In this document: in pieces, positions 47,530-58,000 of the stretch | Position numbering within the stretch: position 1 is the stretch's first letter | How the letters are laid out: each line of letters opens with the position of its first letter | Origin: Nematostella vectensis | Lineage: Eukaryota; Cnidaria; Anthozoa; Actiniaria; Edwardsiidae | Direction of reading: 5' to 3' | DNA length: 64,000 nucleotides | Assembly (NCBI RefSeq): GCF_932526225.1 | Contig: NC_064047.1 | Location: 13,947,121 to 14,011,120 of the forward strand | Position numbers and translations under genes: made by a program | Notes under the pieces: model-generated | Told to the model about the DNA's origin: nothing | The model's input: only the letters and a program-made list of their open reading frames with translations | The model's database searches: none

Positions 47530-48058
47530 AAGGCAAGCGTCCCCGCTTGAAAATTTGATATATCATGTAAATGATGCATGCTAAACTAAGGAAGATGTCC
47601 GATAAAAGATAATTTGAAAATCAATGTTTATATAATTTTTTTGTTTGTTTTGTTTTTGAAATCCCTGAGTAAATATATCCTAATTTGAATATGATTATAA
47701 TAAAGCGTGAGTGCTTTTGACTGCTACGGCAAGCTAAATAACTCCAAATGCACCAAAGAGAACTAGAAAATGACTTTCTGTTGGAAAAAAAAATTAAGAA
47801 TGAATTTTACAGTGTGATTTAAACACTTTTTATAACATGGAATATTTACCAAGTTGAAAGGTAAACGAATATTGTCGCTGACGAATCTTGTATCCGAGCA
47901 ACAGAAAGTAATAAGTAAATAGAAAGTAGTCCCCTTTGGCTTAGTTGAATTGGAGGCCGTAAATAACAGAGCGAGAGAGTGTCCTTTTCCTAGTCTGAAT
48001 TCATGCGATCTCGCCGCATGAACTCAGTTCATCCGGGTGGAGGTGTTTAAGTGGCTGG

Positions 48059-49546
48059 TTAAGCGTAAGTTGCTCTGAGAGGTTCCGTGGGGTGTACTAG
48101 CTCTGTGTCGTCAACGACGGACGGATGCTCGAGGTCATGCTCCTCCTCGTCGTCCTCCTGTGACTCGCAGCGTGGTTTCTTGAGTGGCGGTACCAACTCA
48201 AAGTGAGGTTCGTGTGGAGGTAAAGAGCGTTTGGGGGGCGTGCGGCGCTGATGCTTGAGGCGCTCGAAAACACCATGATGATAACAAGCGTATGCCACAA
48301 GAAGGACGAGGTTCAGCAGTGAGACAGCTACTGAAGTGTATAGTAGGATCTCATTGATTGTGTTGACCTCAACCTCACTGATGGCATCGATGTCGTCGTG
48401 GAGTTTGTCTATCTGTGCCGTGAATTGTCGATCGAGCACTCGGTACGTCTCGTCTAGCCCACGAAGAATGGAGTGATTCATGACGGTGACCGGCGGAATG
48501 ATAAGCGTACGGAAGTGAAGATCTAATTGTTTATCGTCCATTACCGACTTCCAAGAGGTATATTGGAGATGTGTCTCTCCAAAAATCGGTAATTCGATTT
48601 CCATACGCTGTGGGCATTCGCCGATACCGGACGTAGCGCTCTCGAAGGATACGTTGCAGGGTAAATGAAATACCGCCAGAGGTGTCACACGCATGGGACC
48701 ATTGTTTGTGGTCAACGTCCCGGAGGTTGCAGACAAGAAGTAACGTCCGCCGATGTGGTGAATTTCCTTCAGGCCGTCACAGTTCTTTGACGTTATGTGG
48801 TGTCGTGGATAAGCCATGTGAGAGTATGGAGACCAAGGGAACCCCAACCAGTTTGGATTTTGAACGACATTAAGAAGGTTAGTGGGGCACAGAACAAACT
48901 CATTGTTTGTCATACACTTTGATAGAATGGCATCAGTGACCAGCATTTGATTGTTTTTACATGTGATTAGTAGTAGATTACGCTGAAGAACTGGGCCGGT
49001 GAAACAAGTATTGGATACGTTAAATTTTAAGGGGGTAAGGTTTTCTATAGTACACATGTGTTGTACCGAAGTAACAACTGGTAGTGTGAAAAGCATAGTG
49101 GCTTCTAGCTTGCTTTGGGATACAGAGAGCTTTTTGCCTTCGTCTGAAAGCGTAAAATCCACCATAGGTTCCATAAGAAGTGGAACGCCTTCATCTAACA
49201 ATTGTTTTGTAACTATAAGGGAGGGATCCGTTTCCAATCTGTCCGCCACTTGACGATTTATATAGGGCGGAAGTGAATCGTATCCCACAAGTGTTTTACT
49301 GGTTATCCTAGAAAATTGTGCGACTGTATCACGAATTTCCGACAAGCGCAGGATTGTGGCAAATGCAGTGTTAATTTCCATGGCGTACTTCGATAAAAAC
49401 TCCATTTGCATGTTTTTGTTGCAATTGTCCTTTTTAGCAAACTCCCGAAAGGTTAGCCGCCATCGGACAAATGTATCCTTGACAATTTTCATGTCCTCGG
49501 TCACTCGATTTAACTTCGTAGCCATACTGTCCACCGTTTTTATCAA
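48059..49546 (-). CDS. Envelope-like glycoprotein of the LTR element
   Basis: 495 codons; open frame extends a little upstream of the first ATG to the junction near 49590. The ectodomain has multiple cysteines and N-glycosylation sites, then a membrane-proximal region with heptad-like spacing. A single C-terminal membrane segment (about residues 393-418, LLYTSVAVSLLNLVLLVAYA) precedes a basic then acidic cytoplasmic tail. This is the layout of errantivirus/baculovirus-F-type envelope proteins. The normal N-terminus (signal peptide and proteolytic subunit) is not present next to it, so it appears 5'-truncated by the same deletion that removed pol. Family assignment is by layout only. Confidence 0.65.
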   Translation of the reverse strand: MIKTVDSMATKLNRVTEDMKIVKDTFVRWRLTFREFAKKDNCNKNMQMEFLSKYAMEINTAFATILRLSEIRDTVAQFSRITSKTLVGYDSLPPYINRQVADRLETDPSLIVTKQLLDEGVPLLMEPMVDFTLSDEGKKLSVSQSKLEATMLFTLPVVTSVQHMCTIENLTPLKFNVSNTCFTGPVLQRNLLLITCKNNQMLVTDAILSKCMTNNEFVLCPTNLLNVVQNPNWLGFPWSPYSHMAYPRHHITSKNCDGLKEIHHIGGRYFLSATSGTLTTNNGPMRVTPLAVFHLPCNVSFESATSGIGECPQRMEIELPIFGETHLQYTSWKSVMDDKQLDLHFRTLIIPPVTVMNHSILRGLDETYRVLDRQFTAQIDKLHDDIDAISEVEVNTINEILLYTSVAVSLLNLVLLVAYACYHHGVFERLKHQRRTPPKRSLPPHEPHFELVPPLKKPRCESQEDDEEEHDLEHPSVVDDTELVHPTEPLRATYA

Positions 49547-49563
49547 GTAAACAACCTTGCCGT

Positions 49564-50847
49564 TTACTGATGGTCCAAACGTTTTTCTTGGGTTTTAATG
49601 ATGTTTTTACAAATAATTCCTGGGTCAAACGGAAACTGCCCGCTTTGGTTGATTACCCGGAAGGGAACGTCTGTCCCTAGAGTTGTGCGCTCGTGGATGG
49701 TGGCTGGTTGTGAGCCTGGATTGATTAGTTTGACAGAAGCCAATACTTGCGCTCTTGTAATGTTATAATTAATGTGTATGTTTTGTGATGGTATAGTGAG
49801 CGGAGGCTGTTCTTGAGTGAGCTTGCGATTATCAATATGAACGGGTGCACTAAACTTGGAAAATGACGGAATGACGAGGACCCGGTGTGCGTATACCGTC
49901 GCAGGCTGAGTAACGCGTGAATCTAATGAAGGGAATTCATTAAATGGGCATTGAGAAGGTGGTCTTAGGTTCAAGGAGCGTGACGCTAAGTCTATCTGCG
50001 CGTTATGCTGCATTAAGAAATCTTTTCCCAAGATAGCATCGTAAGTGAGGTTCTTAATTACCAATAAATCTAGGGTGAATACCCTGTTGCCTAGTGATAA
50101 ATCTGCTGTAAATATGCCTAGTATTGTTAAGCTATGACCGCCTACCGTCTGAAGCGCTGCTGAACTGGGGTCGCGCAGCTGTAAATTGTTTGTTGTGTTT
50201 AGCCGTCGCCAGGTAGACGAGCTGATGCAGCTTATCGCGGCGCCAGTATCTACCAAAAGGTCGACGTTGTGACCAGAGATTTGACCGTGAAGCATTAAAT
50301 TGTCCGTTGTAAGAAATGGAACATTGATCGTAACATCCGTGCCATTATTTTGATTGCCGGAATTTGAATCTGAAGTATTAATAATCGTATTGATTTCTGG
50401 TAAATTTTCATCAGTCTCATCTGGACTGGGACTCATTGGCTGCTGTAGAATGCTGTTATCCATTCCAAAATCCATATCTAGGATTGATTGATGATTGTCA
50501 TTAAACGTTTCGTCGCATATACTGTGGCCTTCAGCCAATACTTGGGGAGTTGTTCCCTCTTCAAAATTAAACATCACCTCTGTGGGTGGAAAACATGTAC
50601 GAGGCGGTCTTTCTTCGACCTGTATAACCTCATCAGAAAAAATTGTGCGACGTACTGGTCTGAGCCGATCATTAGTATCCAAATTTGGATTGCTTTGTGC
50701 ACTCTCTTGTAAAGAAAAATCGTTATTATTAATTTCAAAACTCTCCACGGTCTGGTCTCTGGTGTCGGGCGAATCATTGTTCGGGAAGACTGATTCGTCC
50801 AGCTGAAAATGTTCATTAGTTGGTGTGTAAAAATGTAAGTCGTCCAT
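49564..50847 (-). CDS. Retroviral-type aspartic protease ORF of the LTR element
   Basis: 427 codons. A long acidic, Asn-rich N-terminal region comes first, then a pepsin-like fold: LLVDTGAAISCIS (DTGA active site, about residues 208-220) and ILGKDFLMQHNAQIDLAS (ILGxDFL flap strand). Normally RT follows; here the frame ends at 49564, so pol is cut right after the protease and linker. Confidence 0.85.
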   Translation of the reverse strand: MDDLHFYTPTNEHFQLDESVFPNNDSPDTRDQTVESFEINNNDFSLQESAQSNPNLDTNDRLRPVRRTIFSDEVIQVEERPPRTCFPPTEVMFNFEEGTTPQVLAEGHSICDETFNDNHQSILDMDFGMDNSILQQPMSPSPDETDENLPEINTIINTSDSNSGNQNNGTDVTINVPFLTTDNLMLHGQISGHNVDLLVDTGAAISCISSSTWRRLNTTNNLQLRDPSSAALQTVGGHSLTILGIFTADLSLGNRVFTLDLLVIKNLTYDAILGKDFLMQHNAQIDLASRSLNLRPPSQCPFNEFPSLDSRVTQPATVYAHRVLVIPSFSKFSAPVHIDNRKLTQEQPPLTIPSQNIHINYNITRAQVLASVKLINPGSQPATIHERTTLGTDVPFRVINQSGQFPFDPGIICKNIIKTQEKRLDHQ

Positions 50848-50999
50848 GTTGGCGTCAAGGGTGGCGTCATTGGCTGGTAGTGTGTGTTGCTGAAAGTTAT
50901 CTTTGTTAATTGTACGCGCGCTTTGATTGTCGTTTGTGTAGTTGTGATTGTCATTAAAATCCAGGGCCCCTAGTAGTTCCCGATAACCAGGAGCCGCTA

Positions 51000-52235
51000 T
51001 CAGTTTCCCTGGTTGAGACGTCTGGGGGGCCCATTATTTTGCCATTGTGGCCTCTGGAAGGAGGGGCGATAAGTGGGGTTCTGGTTGCGCGGGTTGGGAA
51101 TACGGGAATCCCGGGCGCGACATGAATAAGCCGTATGGCCTCTAGTGTTACACTGGCTACATATGGGGATCCCTGTATAAGTACGACGATTACGATCGTA
51201 ATTTTGGTTTGGGGGATTCGATCTGCGGAGCTCTTTGCGTAATTCCTGCTGAATGATTTGTCTAATGTCATCCCTGGTCAGGTTATCGGCTCCAGGCCGA
51301 TGGGGCGGGCGGCTGGGGTCGGGGGTGGGTTCGTAAGCAGCAATCTTAGAAGGGTTAGATGAGGGGATTGTCTTAGCTAAAGCCCCGGTTACACCGTTGA
51401 TAACCCGTTTTGTAAGCTCATCCGAAACAGTAGCCGAATCTGTTGGAGGGCCGGACACAGCATCGCGCAGGCGAGCCGGTGTTTCAGCCGTCTCAAAATC
51501 CGCCGGGGATTGGAGTACCACGTACTCTTTGAGTGGTCTCCGCAGGCCGCGCACAAATTGGTGCAACCACTCGCTTTTTGGCAATTTGAGCCGCTGACAT
51601 AAACGGCGGATATCAGCGGTGTACTGTGCAAGGGGTTCAAACTTTCCTTGGACCCTTTGGTCCAATTGCTGGCGCAAGAGCCACTGGCTTGCCCCAGAAT
51701 CAAAGTGATTTTTTAATTGTGCGAGAGCTGCGTCCCAAGTGTTCAACGCTGCCCTAGGGTGGCTGTTGAACCAAACGCTGGCGTTTCCCGTAAGGTAAAG
51801 GGGAAGGGCCCGTAACTTTCTTTCATCGTCCCAGCGATAAAATTCAGTCATCCGTTGAAAACGGGTGATGAAATCATTTACATCTTCTATGCCATCCCCG
51901 CTAAAGGTAGGGGGCTTCATTCCTGCGCAGAGTCCCAAAAGGTCGCCGCTTTCCTCTACTGTCGTTTCTAGAGCCGCTAAGCTATTTTGTTGCTGTAAAT
52001 GCTTGTACTCTACAGCATTTCTCAGATGGTCAAAAGAGGAAATTAAGCTTCGTAACACTTCGGGTGAGACATCCGGAGCCTGATGGTGTGGGGTCCTAGG
52101 GGTTTCAATAGTCTCAATACGCCTAGGTGTAGATTCGGGCGATTCAGGATTCCTTGCCGCCATGGTTTGCGATCGAGTCTGAATGCTAGAGGGTGGGACC
52201 GACGAGCGCGGAGGTTTTTTAACTTTGGCCGACAC
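51000..52235 (-). CDS. Gag of the LTR element
   Basis: 411 codons. A Pro/Ser-rich N-terminus is followed by a retrotransposon gag capsid core (DDERKLRALPLYLTGNASVW, QLDQRVQGKFEPLAQYTADI) and a C-terminal CCHC zinc knuckle, CSQCNTRGHTAYSC. Intact and in one frame. It ends about 150 bases before the protease ORF, in a different frame. Confidence 0.9.
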   Translation of the reverse strand: MSAKVKKPPRSSVPPSSIQTRSQTMAARNPESPESTPRRIETIETPRTPHHQAPDVSPEVLRSLISSFDHLRNAVEYKHLQQQNSLAALETTVEESGDLLGLCAGMKPPTFSGDGIEDVNDFITRFQRMTEFYRWDDERKLRALPLYLTGNASVWFNSHPRAALNTWDAALAQLKNHFDSGASQWLLRQQLDQRVQGKFEPLAQYTADIRRLCQRLKLPKSEWLHQFVRGLRRPLKEYVVLQSPADFETAETPARLRDAVSGPPTDSATVSDELTKRVINGVTGALAKTIPSSNPSKIAAYEPTPDPSRPPHRPGADNLTRDDIRQIIQQELRKELRRSNPPNQNYDRNRRTYTGIPICSQCNTRGHTAYSCRARDSRIPNPRNQNPTYRPSFQRPQWQNNGPPRRLNQGN

Positions 52236-52620
52236 GGTGACTATGGAATAAGTAGCGTATCGCTACGTATAGGATAAGCAAAACGAAAAACAAATCGTAC
52301 TGGACAGTAAGGTCACCAAGTCAATTGCGAGTGACTACAAACATTTGAAACAGATGAGAAAGAGCTACGTAAGTTACGATTGTGAGAAGAACATGACACA
52401 ATTTCGCACATACGAGAAAATAACATACTATAGGTATGAATAGCTAGAAGTCAATTACAACTACATAGTAATAGCAAACAACACAACTGCTAGTCACTGA
52501 GATCATTCCCAAAGACGTGTGCTGCCTATAAATAGTGCCAATTCAGGTGGGGAAAAGAATGGGGTTAGGCTCCCCACTGGTCCCGTCACCCAATGACTTA
52601 CTTTTTTTTTTCTTTTGCAG

Positions 52621-52639
52621 AATCGAGGGTTCTTCACCA
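52621..52639 (-). promoter_or_regulatory. tRNA primer-binding site
   Basis: One base inside the 5' LTR the element strand reads tggtgaagaaccctcgatt, complementary to a tRNA 3' end (..gggttcttcacca). The leader just beyond (about 52600) contains aaaaagtaagtcatt, a potential splice donor of the kind used for env messages. Confidence 0.75.
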
Positions 52640-52640
52640 A

Positions 52641-53456
52641 TGTAATGATTAGACGGGAGGACTTCTGTAGACCGGAGTCGTACCTTTATTCTGAGTCAGT
52701 GGTATGAAGAGATGATGAGGAATTACAATGCGGTCCTATTTGTAGTAAAACAAGTAGTACGTTTGATTGACAAGCACTGACCACGTGTGCAGAGTGCTGT
52801 GATTGGACGGTACTTGACAATGTAAACAGTTACATCAGATATCATTAACTGTCGGCAAAATTAGCGATAACAAAGGAAAGCTTTGAAAAGAATTTAAGGA
52901 TACAAAACGAATGTCCTTTGCTATGAAACTAAGGGAGTCGGTAGGAAAGGTCATAAGGTAACTTTGGAGGAACAAATATGTAACTTGTAATCGAAAGTTA
53001 TTGAATGGAAGGGGAAAGAAGTGGTCGCTCAAGTAGCGTAGGTGTGATGTTTGCTGACTTAGATTAGCATAGTTAATCAGATTGCCAACACTGCAGTAGA
53101 GCTAAGCACCTCCTACTTGAGTGTGGGCGATCCTACGTGTTGTGCTAATGATACCGACAATTAACGTACGACATCTAAAGGAAACTATATAAACAGAGAC
53201 TTGTAAGTTTACCAACTTAATGGAAAGTTGAAGACAGATAAGTACCCAAAACATGGTACGACCCGATAAAAGTCATTAGGTCGCTAATTAAGCGAACAAC
53301 TTCCTATTCAAGCTAAATCAACAAAAACTAACAATGCCTCAAGAATACTTTCAACCTTGAACAATCCTTTTAGCTAGAGCAAATATCTTAACTTTGTCTA
53401 TTTGCTTACTACAATTAACAAAATACGGATTCATTCTAACATAACCTATCATAACA
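52641..53456 (-). repeat. LTR (5' LTR in element orientation)
   Basis: 816 bp. On the element strand it starts tgttatgataggttatgtta. A tttatatag TATA-like box lies mid-LTR. It is followed by the CCCG duplication at 53457. Confidence 0.95.
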
Positions 53457-53710
53457 CCCGTTTTAGCGCATGCTCTTGGCATCCTTTATCCGAATACGGA
53501 TTATTTCCAGTTTATTTACAGACATTCAAAGACTTTCTGTCATTGTGAGAAGACTCTAAACAATCTACATACTATTTACAGACAAATATGGCAATTCCAG
53601 GGTTTAGAAATATATCTAGTATATATAAAGTCCAATTTTCGGTTAATTTCCCGTGTATGTACAGGCTATTTTAATACAATGGAACATGACACAGCTATAA
53701 GAGGATTTAC

Positions 53711-53831
53711 CTTGGCCTTTATAAACTAAGATTGTCTTTGACAAAGAATCCCAATACTCCTCGTCCACGCCTAAATAAACACCATCCTCTCCATCCATTG
53801 TGTGAACAGTACCGCTTTCGAACATATGCAC
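53711..53831 (-). CDS. Possible extra TRIM exon, similar to the end of the previous exon
   Basis: It reads MDGEDGVYLGVDEEYWDSLS and ends at a donor-like caag|gtaaat (53710) in phase 1. The segment MEGGVRLVVDEEYWSSMS near the end of the 54845-53930 exon is clearly related and also ends in phase 1 before gtaaat. This suggests a tandem exon duplication. The acceptor was not identified with confidence, and no downstream Filamin or NHL exon is seen before the LTR element. Confidence 0.45.
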
Positions 53832-53929
53832 GTGTTCGCGAAAATTGCGAACAACGCAACAGCAGCTGTTACTGTTAGAGAGGATTACAGTTATTCATAA
53901 TCAGGACACAACTGTATTGGAGAATTTAC

Positions 53930-54845
53930 CTGTATGCTCACCAACTGAGACTTTGCTTGATACATCAACTGAGATCTTCTTTGACATGGAACTCCAATAC
54001 TCCTCATCCACTACAAGACGAACTCCACCCTCCATACAAGGCTGATCCACGGGTTTCTCTGCAAGACTCGATAGCTGGGATAGCACTTCCTTCCTGATGG
54101 ACAAGACATCCACATCATTTGCTTCCCTGCACATTCTCTCAGCAAACTCCAAACTGCTACGAGCATTTGCAAGTCTCATGGATAGATTCTCTCTCTGGGC
54201 AGTCAGCTGCTTCTCTTGCTTCTGACAAGCTGACTCGATCTCCCCTCTAAGATCAGATCGCATCTTCTCAAGAGCACCTATCTGCTTATCAATTAACTGA
54301 TCCAGATCCCTTCTGGCCGCTCGTTTATTTTCGTCCAGATGTTGTTGAGCCTTTTCAACCAATGCCATCGCCTGTTCAATGTCGGTGAGTTTTGATGTAA
54401 CTTTTTTTGCTCTTTCCAATATTTCTTCTTTCTCTCGAGCGATAACATCACTTGTGAAAAGGTAGTCATGATTTTTATGATCAACAACGGTGCAGTCCCG
54501 GCAAATTACTTCCTTACAAGATTCGCAAAACAGTTTCAGCTTTTTACCCTTATGTTTGGTGCAGTAGGAAGTTTTGCTCATTGCAAGTAACTTTCCGCTT
54601 TTGATCTCATCAAGACTGAGGATAGTATGGTGTTGCAACGGTCGAAGTCTCTTATGAGCCGAGATACACTGCTCACAGACAAAGTGATCGCACTCGTTAC
54701 ATCTCCCTTGGGCAGGCTCGCCACTATCACACATTTGACAAACAGTTTTCTTTTTGGAGTCTTCAGATGTCAACAAAGGAAGAACAGAGATAATACTATT
54801 GATCATAAAGTTCACCTTCAAACTCGAAACATCAGCCGGGGGAAT
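53930..54845 (-). CDS. TRIM protein exon 2: two B-boxes and coiled coil
   Basis: Acceptor ttttctcttag at 54846 and donor acag|gtaaat at 53929 (an alternative gttg|gtgagc lies just before it). 305 codons plus one base. It starts IPPADVSSLKVNFMIN, continuing the RING exon. B-box 1 spans about residues 36-75 (CQMCDSGEPAQGRC.. CEQC), and B-box 2 about 90-130 (YCTKHKGKKLKLFCESC.. CRDC..DHKNH). A long BBC coiled coil follows (AREKEEILERA .. REANDVDVL). The layout matches TRIM2/3/71-type or cnidarian TRIM proteins. The product is a likely E3 ubiquitin ligase; substrate unknown. Confidence 0.9.
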
Positions 54846-55073
54846 CTAAGAGAAAAAAAACAGGTTTAATGAAATTCGCATATCACCATTTAAAAATCAA
54901 AAGGGAGGACCATTTTAGATCAGCCTTACTGTGGTCTATGCTAGGCTGGATTGTATTAATATAATAATTAATTCTTATCATTTAACTGTTTAATAATGTC
55001 ATAAACTATTAAAAGAATGGATATAAATTTCTTGTGGAAAGAATTCAAGTTCACAGTGATTCGTACATATTTA

Positions 55074-55421
55074 GGGAAAGTTTATTTATTATCCCGAGGG
55101 GGGGGGGGGTGGGGGTTCGTGAGGATTTTGATAAAAGTAAAGAAAAAAATTAGTTGCCCCCCCTTCAGGTAAAACAAAATTTTCCATGCCCCCCTTATGC
55201 CCCGCCCCTCGAGAAAACCCGAAGAAAGAAGGAGCAAAGAAGGGAACGGCAACGACAATGTTGAAGGAACGCGAGCAAGGAATTCGCTGAAAACATTAAT
55301 TCGGAAAAAGTGAAGGCACTCAATTTCTCAAATGTGCGACTAAATTCAGGTTGTCAACCTGATAAGGGTTGTTGCTATAATTGACACAGAAGAAGCAAAA
55401 AGGCTTTTTGTTCTTCTCCAC

Positions 55422-55478
<57 letters not shown>

Positions 55479-55850
55479 CAGCTTGTAGCATTAGAGCGTT
55501 TTGGTAATGATGTCAAACATGGAACATAAGCATATAGCGGAAACCATGAAAAAAAAAAAGTGTATACAGGTTTACATAGCATCGATGAAACGCAGTTTAA
55601 TACATATCCTTGACTCCTGGATTGTGCATGCCAAATAACTGGCCGCAAACTGAGACTCTTTGAAGCAAGAAGTCTGATTTGACACTTGGTCAAATTATTT
55701 AGAAGGGACAACACCCAAAAAATCAGTGACCCCCCTTTTTAAAATCCACACACATTCGGCACCTCCACCTTTAGACCTCAGAAATTTCTCAAGGCCCCCC
55801 CACAGTATCCCCCCCCATCCCTTCCTTCGGGATAATAAATAAACTTTCCC
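55074..55850. mobile_element. PIF/Harbinger-type non-autonomous element in the TRIM intron
   Basis: A 777-bp element with perfect 24-bp inverted ends, gggaaagtttatttattatc + ccga, followed by G/C homopolymers. It is flanked by the 3-bp duplication TTA (55071-55073 and 55851-55853). TTA/TAA duplications are typical of PIF/Harbinger. It contains a (GA)n run and no transposase. Confidence 0.85.
55424..55474. repeat. (GA)n microsatellite
   Basis: About 25 GA units inside the Harbinger-type element; on the other strand it gives an artefactual poly-(Ser/Leu) frame. Confidence 0.95.
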
Positions 55851-55970
55851 TTAGTTCTCAATTGAAAAGCACTATGTTGTTTAAATCAATTTGTTTGTTG
55901 CAGCAAAAAGTTTGTTACACAAGTTGTGCCAAGGTCATTTAACTAATGGATGTATTTTATGACAGATTAC

Positions 55971-56156
55971 CTGGAATTCCGCCTTACAGAGGGGGCACAC
56001 AAGTTTTCCTCTCCCTTCAGAGTGCACTGCCAGCTCTTCCAGGCAGTGCCGACAAAATGAGTGCAAGCAAGGCAGCACTCTAGGATCGTCGAAGTGCTCT
56101 ATACATATAGAGCACGTCACCTCATCCTGGAGGCGCCTGCTGGCAGATGTTGCCAT
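55971..56156 (-). CDS. TRIM protein exon 1: RING finger
   Basis: The ATG at 56156 reads MATSASRRLQDEVTCSICIE. The C3HC4 RING follows: CSIC, CLHSFCRHC and CPLC, ending AEFQ|gtaatc at 55970, phase 0. 62 codons. It joins exon 2 to give ..CKAEFQ-IPPADV.., the usual RING-to-B-box linker of TRIM proteins. The RING binds the E2 enzyme. The 1.1-kb intron is largely the Harbinger-type element. Confidence 0.92.
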
Positions 56157-57393
56157 TTCTTCAAGAAAAAACTAGAAGAGCATAAGAAAATGGTTATTAC
56201 ACTGCTACTCATATCAGCCTTAAAAACACTATCAATATCCCTGAGAATTCTCTTATTTCTGTGATGATATAAAAAACTATGAATTATCAGCGCTGGAGAA
56301 GTTGCAGTCCAAAGCAGTTTTGGGGTAGGTATATGTTTATTTTATTGTATTATTTTCGCGATTTTGGTGCAAGAAAATCAAACAAAACAATTGGAATTAA
56401 AATGTGCTTTCATGTTCATGCGTGAGCTTATTTAATTTTAACGCATCCCAATTTTCATGGGACTTTCGCGTCACTTTTTTTTTCTCGAAATTGTTAAAAT
56501 CGCAAGATTAAAGTGACGCAAAGATAAAGAAGAATAAGGTATACTATACCAATTCTGCACCTGTTGGACATATATTCTACCTTATGACTAGGTGAAGCGA
56601 AGATATTAAGTTTATTTCCATTTCCATTAGGGACCTTCCCTAATGAGTTGAACCTTTTTTTTATATTGAACCATGAATCACCCTAAGTGGGAGGAAAAAA
56701 GCTGTCCTTCAAACAGTGGAATGTTTGGTAATTAACATGTCTTTCTCCCGCCGAGTGTCACAAACTGTGCGCGAAAATAAGGCCTCCCGGATTTTGTGTA
56801 TTTGTCAGTTTATTGGCTATGGACCCAACACTTTTAGAATACACTAACTAGAGGTCTATCACAAATCATGCATTCCGATTGGCTGAGCTACTAATGGTCT
56901 ATTAGTGATAGACGATGAGTAGAGAAATTCTCGGGAAAAAGGCGGCTGAATCGCGATTTGACGAAGTTAGCGGCGACTTAAGGGACGTCCCTGCTCCAAT
57001 AAACTATAAAGCAAGTCAGAAGAAAAAGTTCCAAGGAAAGGTAGAACTGGAAGACACAAATGCACACGCCAATCAATCGGGGCAAATGACAGTCGAATTT
57101 GCCATTTCGTGCATGATGTATTCCTACTAGCCAACTAGCCCGACTTTACGCTCAAATGAGCGTCTAGTTTACAATAAGTTTACATTATGCAGAATGGAAG
57201 CCAATCAGAGTTTATTTATCCAAGAAAAGAAATAAAGAAAAGCTTAATCGCTGTCTCCAAGTATTTAATGCTTCGGTTCGGCAAAAGAATGGCAAATACA
57301 ATGGTTTATTTGAAAGAAACCTAAACCGTGCTGTCTAAATCGGCCTTAATTAAGCTGCTTAGTGAGGCGGCACCGAGCTTGGCTAGTCAGTAA
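56157..57393. other. Intergenic stretch between the TRIM gene and the MAP3K4-like gene
   Basis: AT-rich; no gene recognised. A 71-codon plus-strand frame at 56915 has no family resemblance or splice context and is not called. It must contain the TRIM promoter. Confidence 0.45.
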
Positions 57394-57585
57394 AGGCTGA
57401 CTTCGACAGCACGATTCAGTCGTATGCGACCTGTCTACGACATGTCTTAGCCCTGAATAAACACTACGACTTTTTCAGTCGAGCATCTTAGCCGAGTCGT
57501 AGGTTGATTTACACTTTACGACTCGAGTTGTAGATGTGTTGCGGGCAAGTCGCATACGACTAAATCGTGCTGTTTAGATCAGCCT
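57394..57585. mobile_element. PIF/Harbinger-type MITE with TAA duplication
   Basis: A 192-bp element. Inverted ends aggctgacttcgacagcacg + attcagtcgtatgcgac and its inverse match over about 40 bases with few mismatches, flanked by TAA (57391-57393, 57586-57588). A second partial end (accgtgctgtctaaatcggc) lies just upstream at about 57328, so the element family is locally repeated. Confidence 0.8.
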
Positions 57586-57800
57586 TAATAAATCAAGTAT
57601 AGATTGCCAATTAGACATGCGAAATACAAGTTTGGGGGAAAAAAGTAGGTTAAATATAAACATTTCGAATTCCTCGAATGTTCCGTAAATCGAATCGAAA
57701 GCGGAAGTGAAACTCATTTCATGTCACCTCTTCAGCTTTATCACGCCGAAGACAAATGAATAGATTCACTTTTAGACGCCTTACAAATAAAGGAACAGCT

Positions 57801-58000
57801 NNNNNNNNNNNNNNNNNNNNNNNNNNNNNNNNNNNNNNNNNNNNNNNNNNNNNNNNNNNNNNNNNNNNNNNNNNNNNNNNNNNNNNNNNNNNNNNNNNNN
57901 NNNNNNNNNNNNNNNNNNNNNNNNNNNNNNNNNNNNNNNNNNNNNNNNNNNNNNNNNNNNNNNNNNNNNNNNNNNNNNNNNNNNNNNNNNNNNNNNNNNN
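57801..58000. other. Assembly gap (200 N)
   Basis: Exactly 200 unknown bases, probably a placeholder length. It directly adjoins the G-rich array, so the array likely extends into it. Upstream MAP3K4 exons could be hidden here or elsewhere. Confidence 0.99.

Larger units (their letters stand above)
46699..53456 (-). mobile_element. LTR retrotransposon with gag, protease and env-like gene, lacking RT and integrase
   Basis: Two 816-bp LTRs (46699-47514 and 52641-53456) differ by only about three bases by eye. They start and end TGTAAT..AACA on the plus strand and are flanked by a 4-bp duplication CCCG (46695-46698, 53457-53460). Coding is on the minus strand in the order gag, protease, env-like. 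No RT, RNase H or integrase is present: ORF2 ends at 49564 and the env-like frame begins right there. A primer-binding site and polypurine tract are intact. It is a Ty3/Gypsy-type (errantivirus-like) deletion derivative, young by its LTR identity, and would depend on a full-length relative. Confidence 0.9.

Noticed and set aside
48682-49550. Plus-strand frames inside the LTR element
   Set aside because: Antisense shadows of the env-like gene.
56915-57130. 71-codon plus-strand frame in the intergenic region
   Set aside because: No recognisable domain, start context or neighbouring exon.
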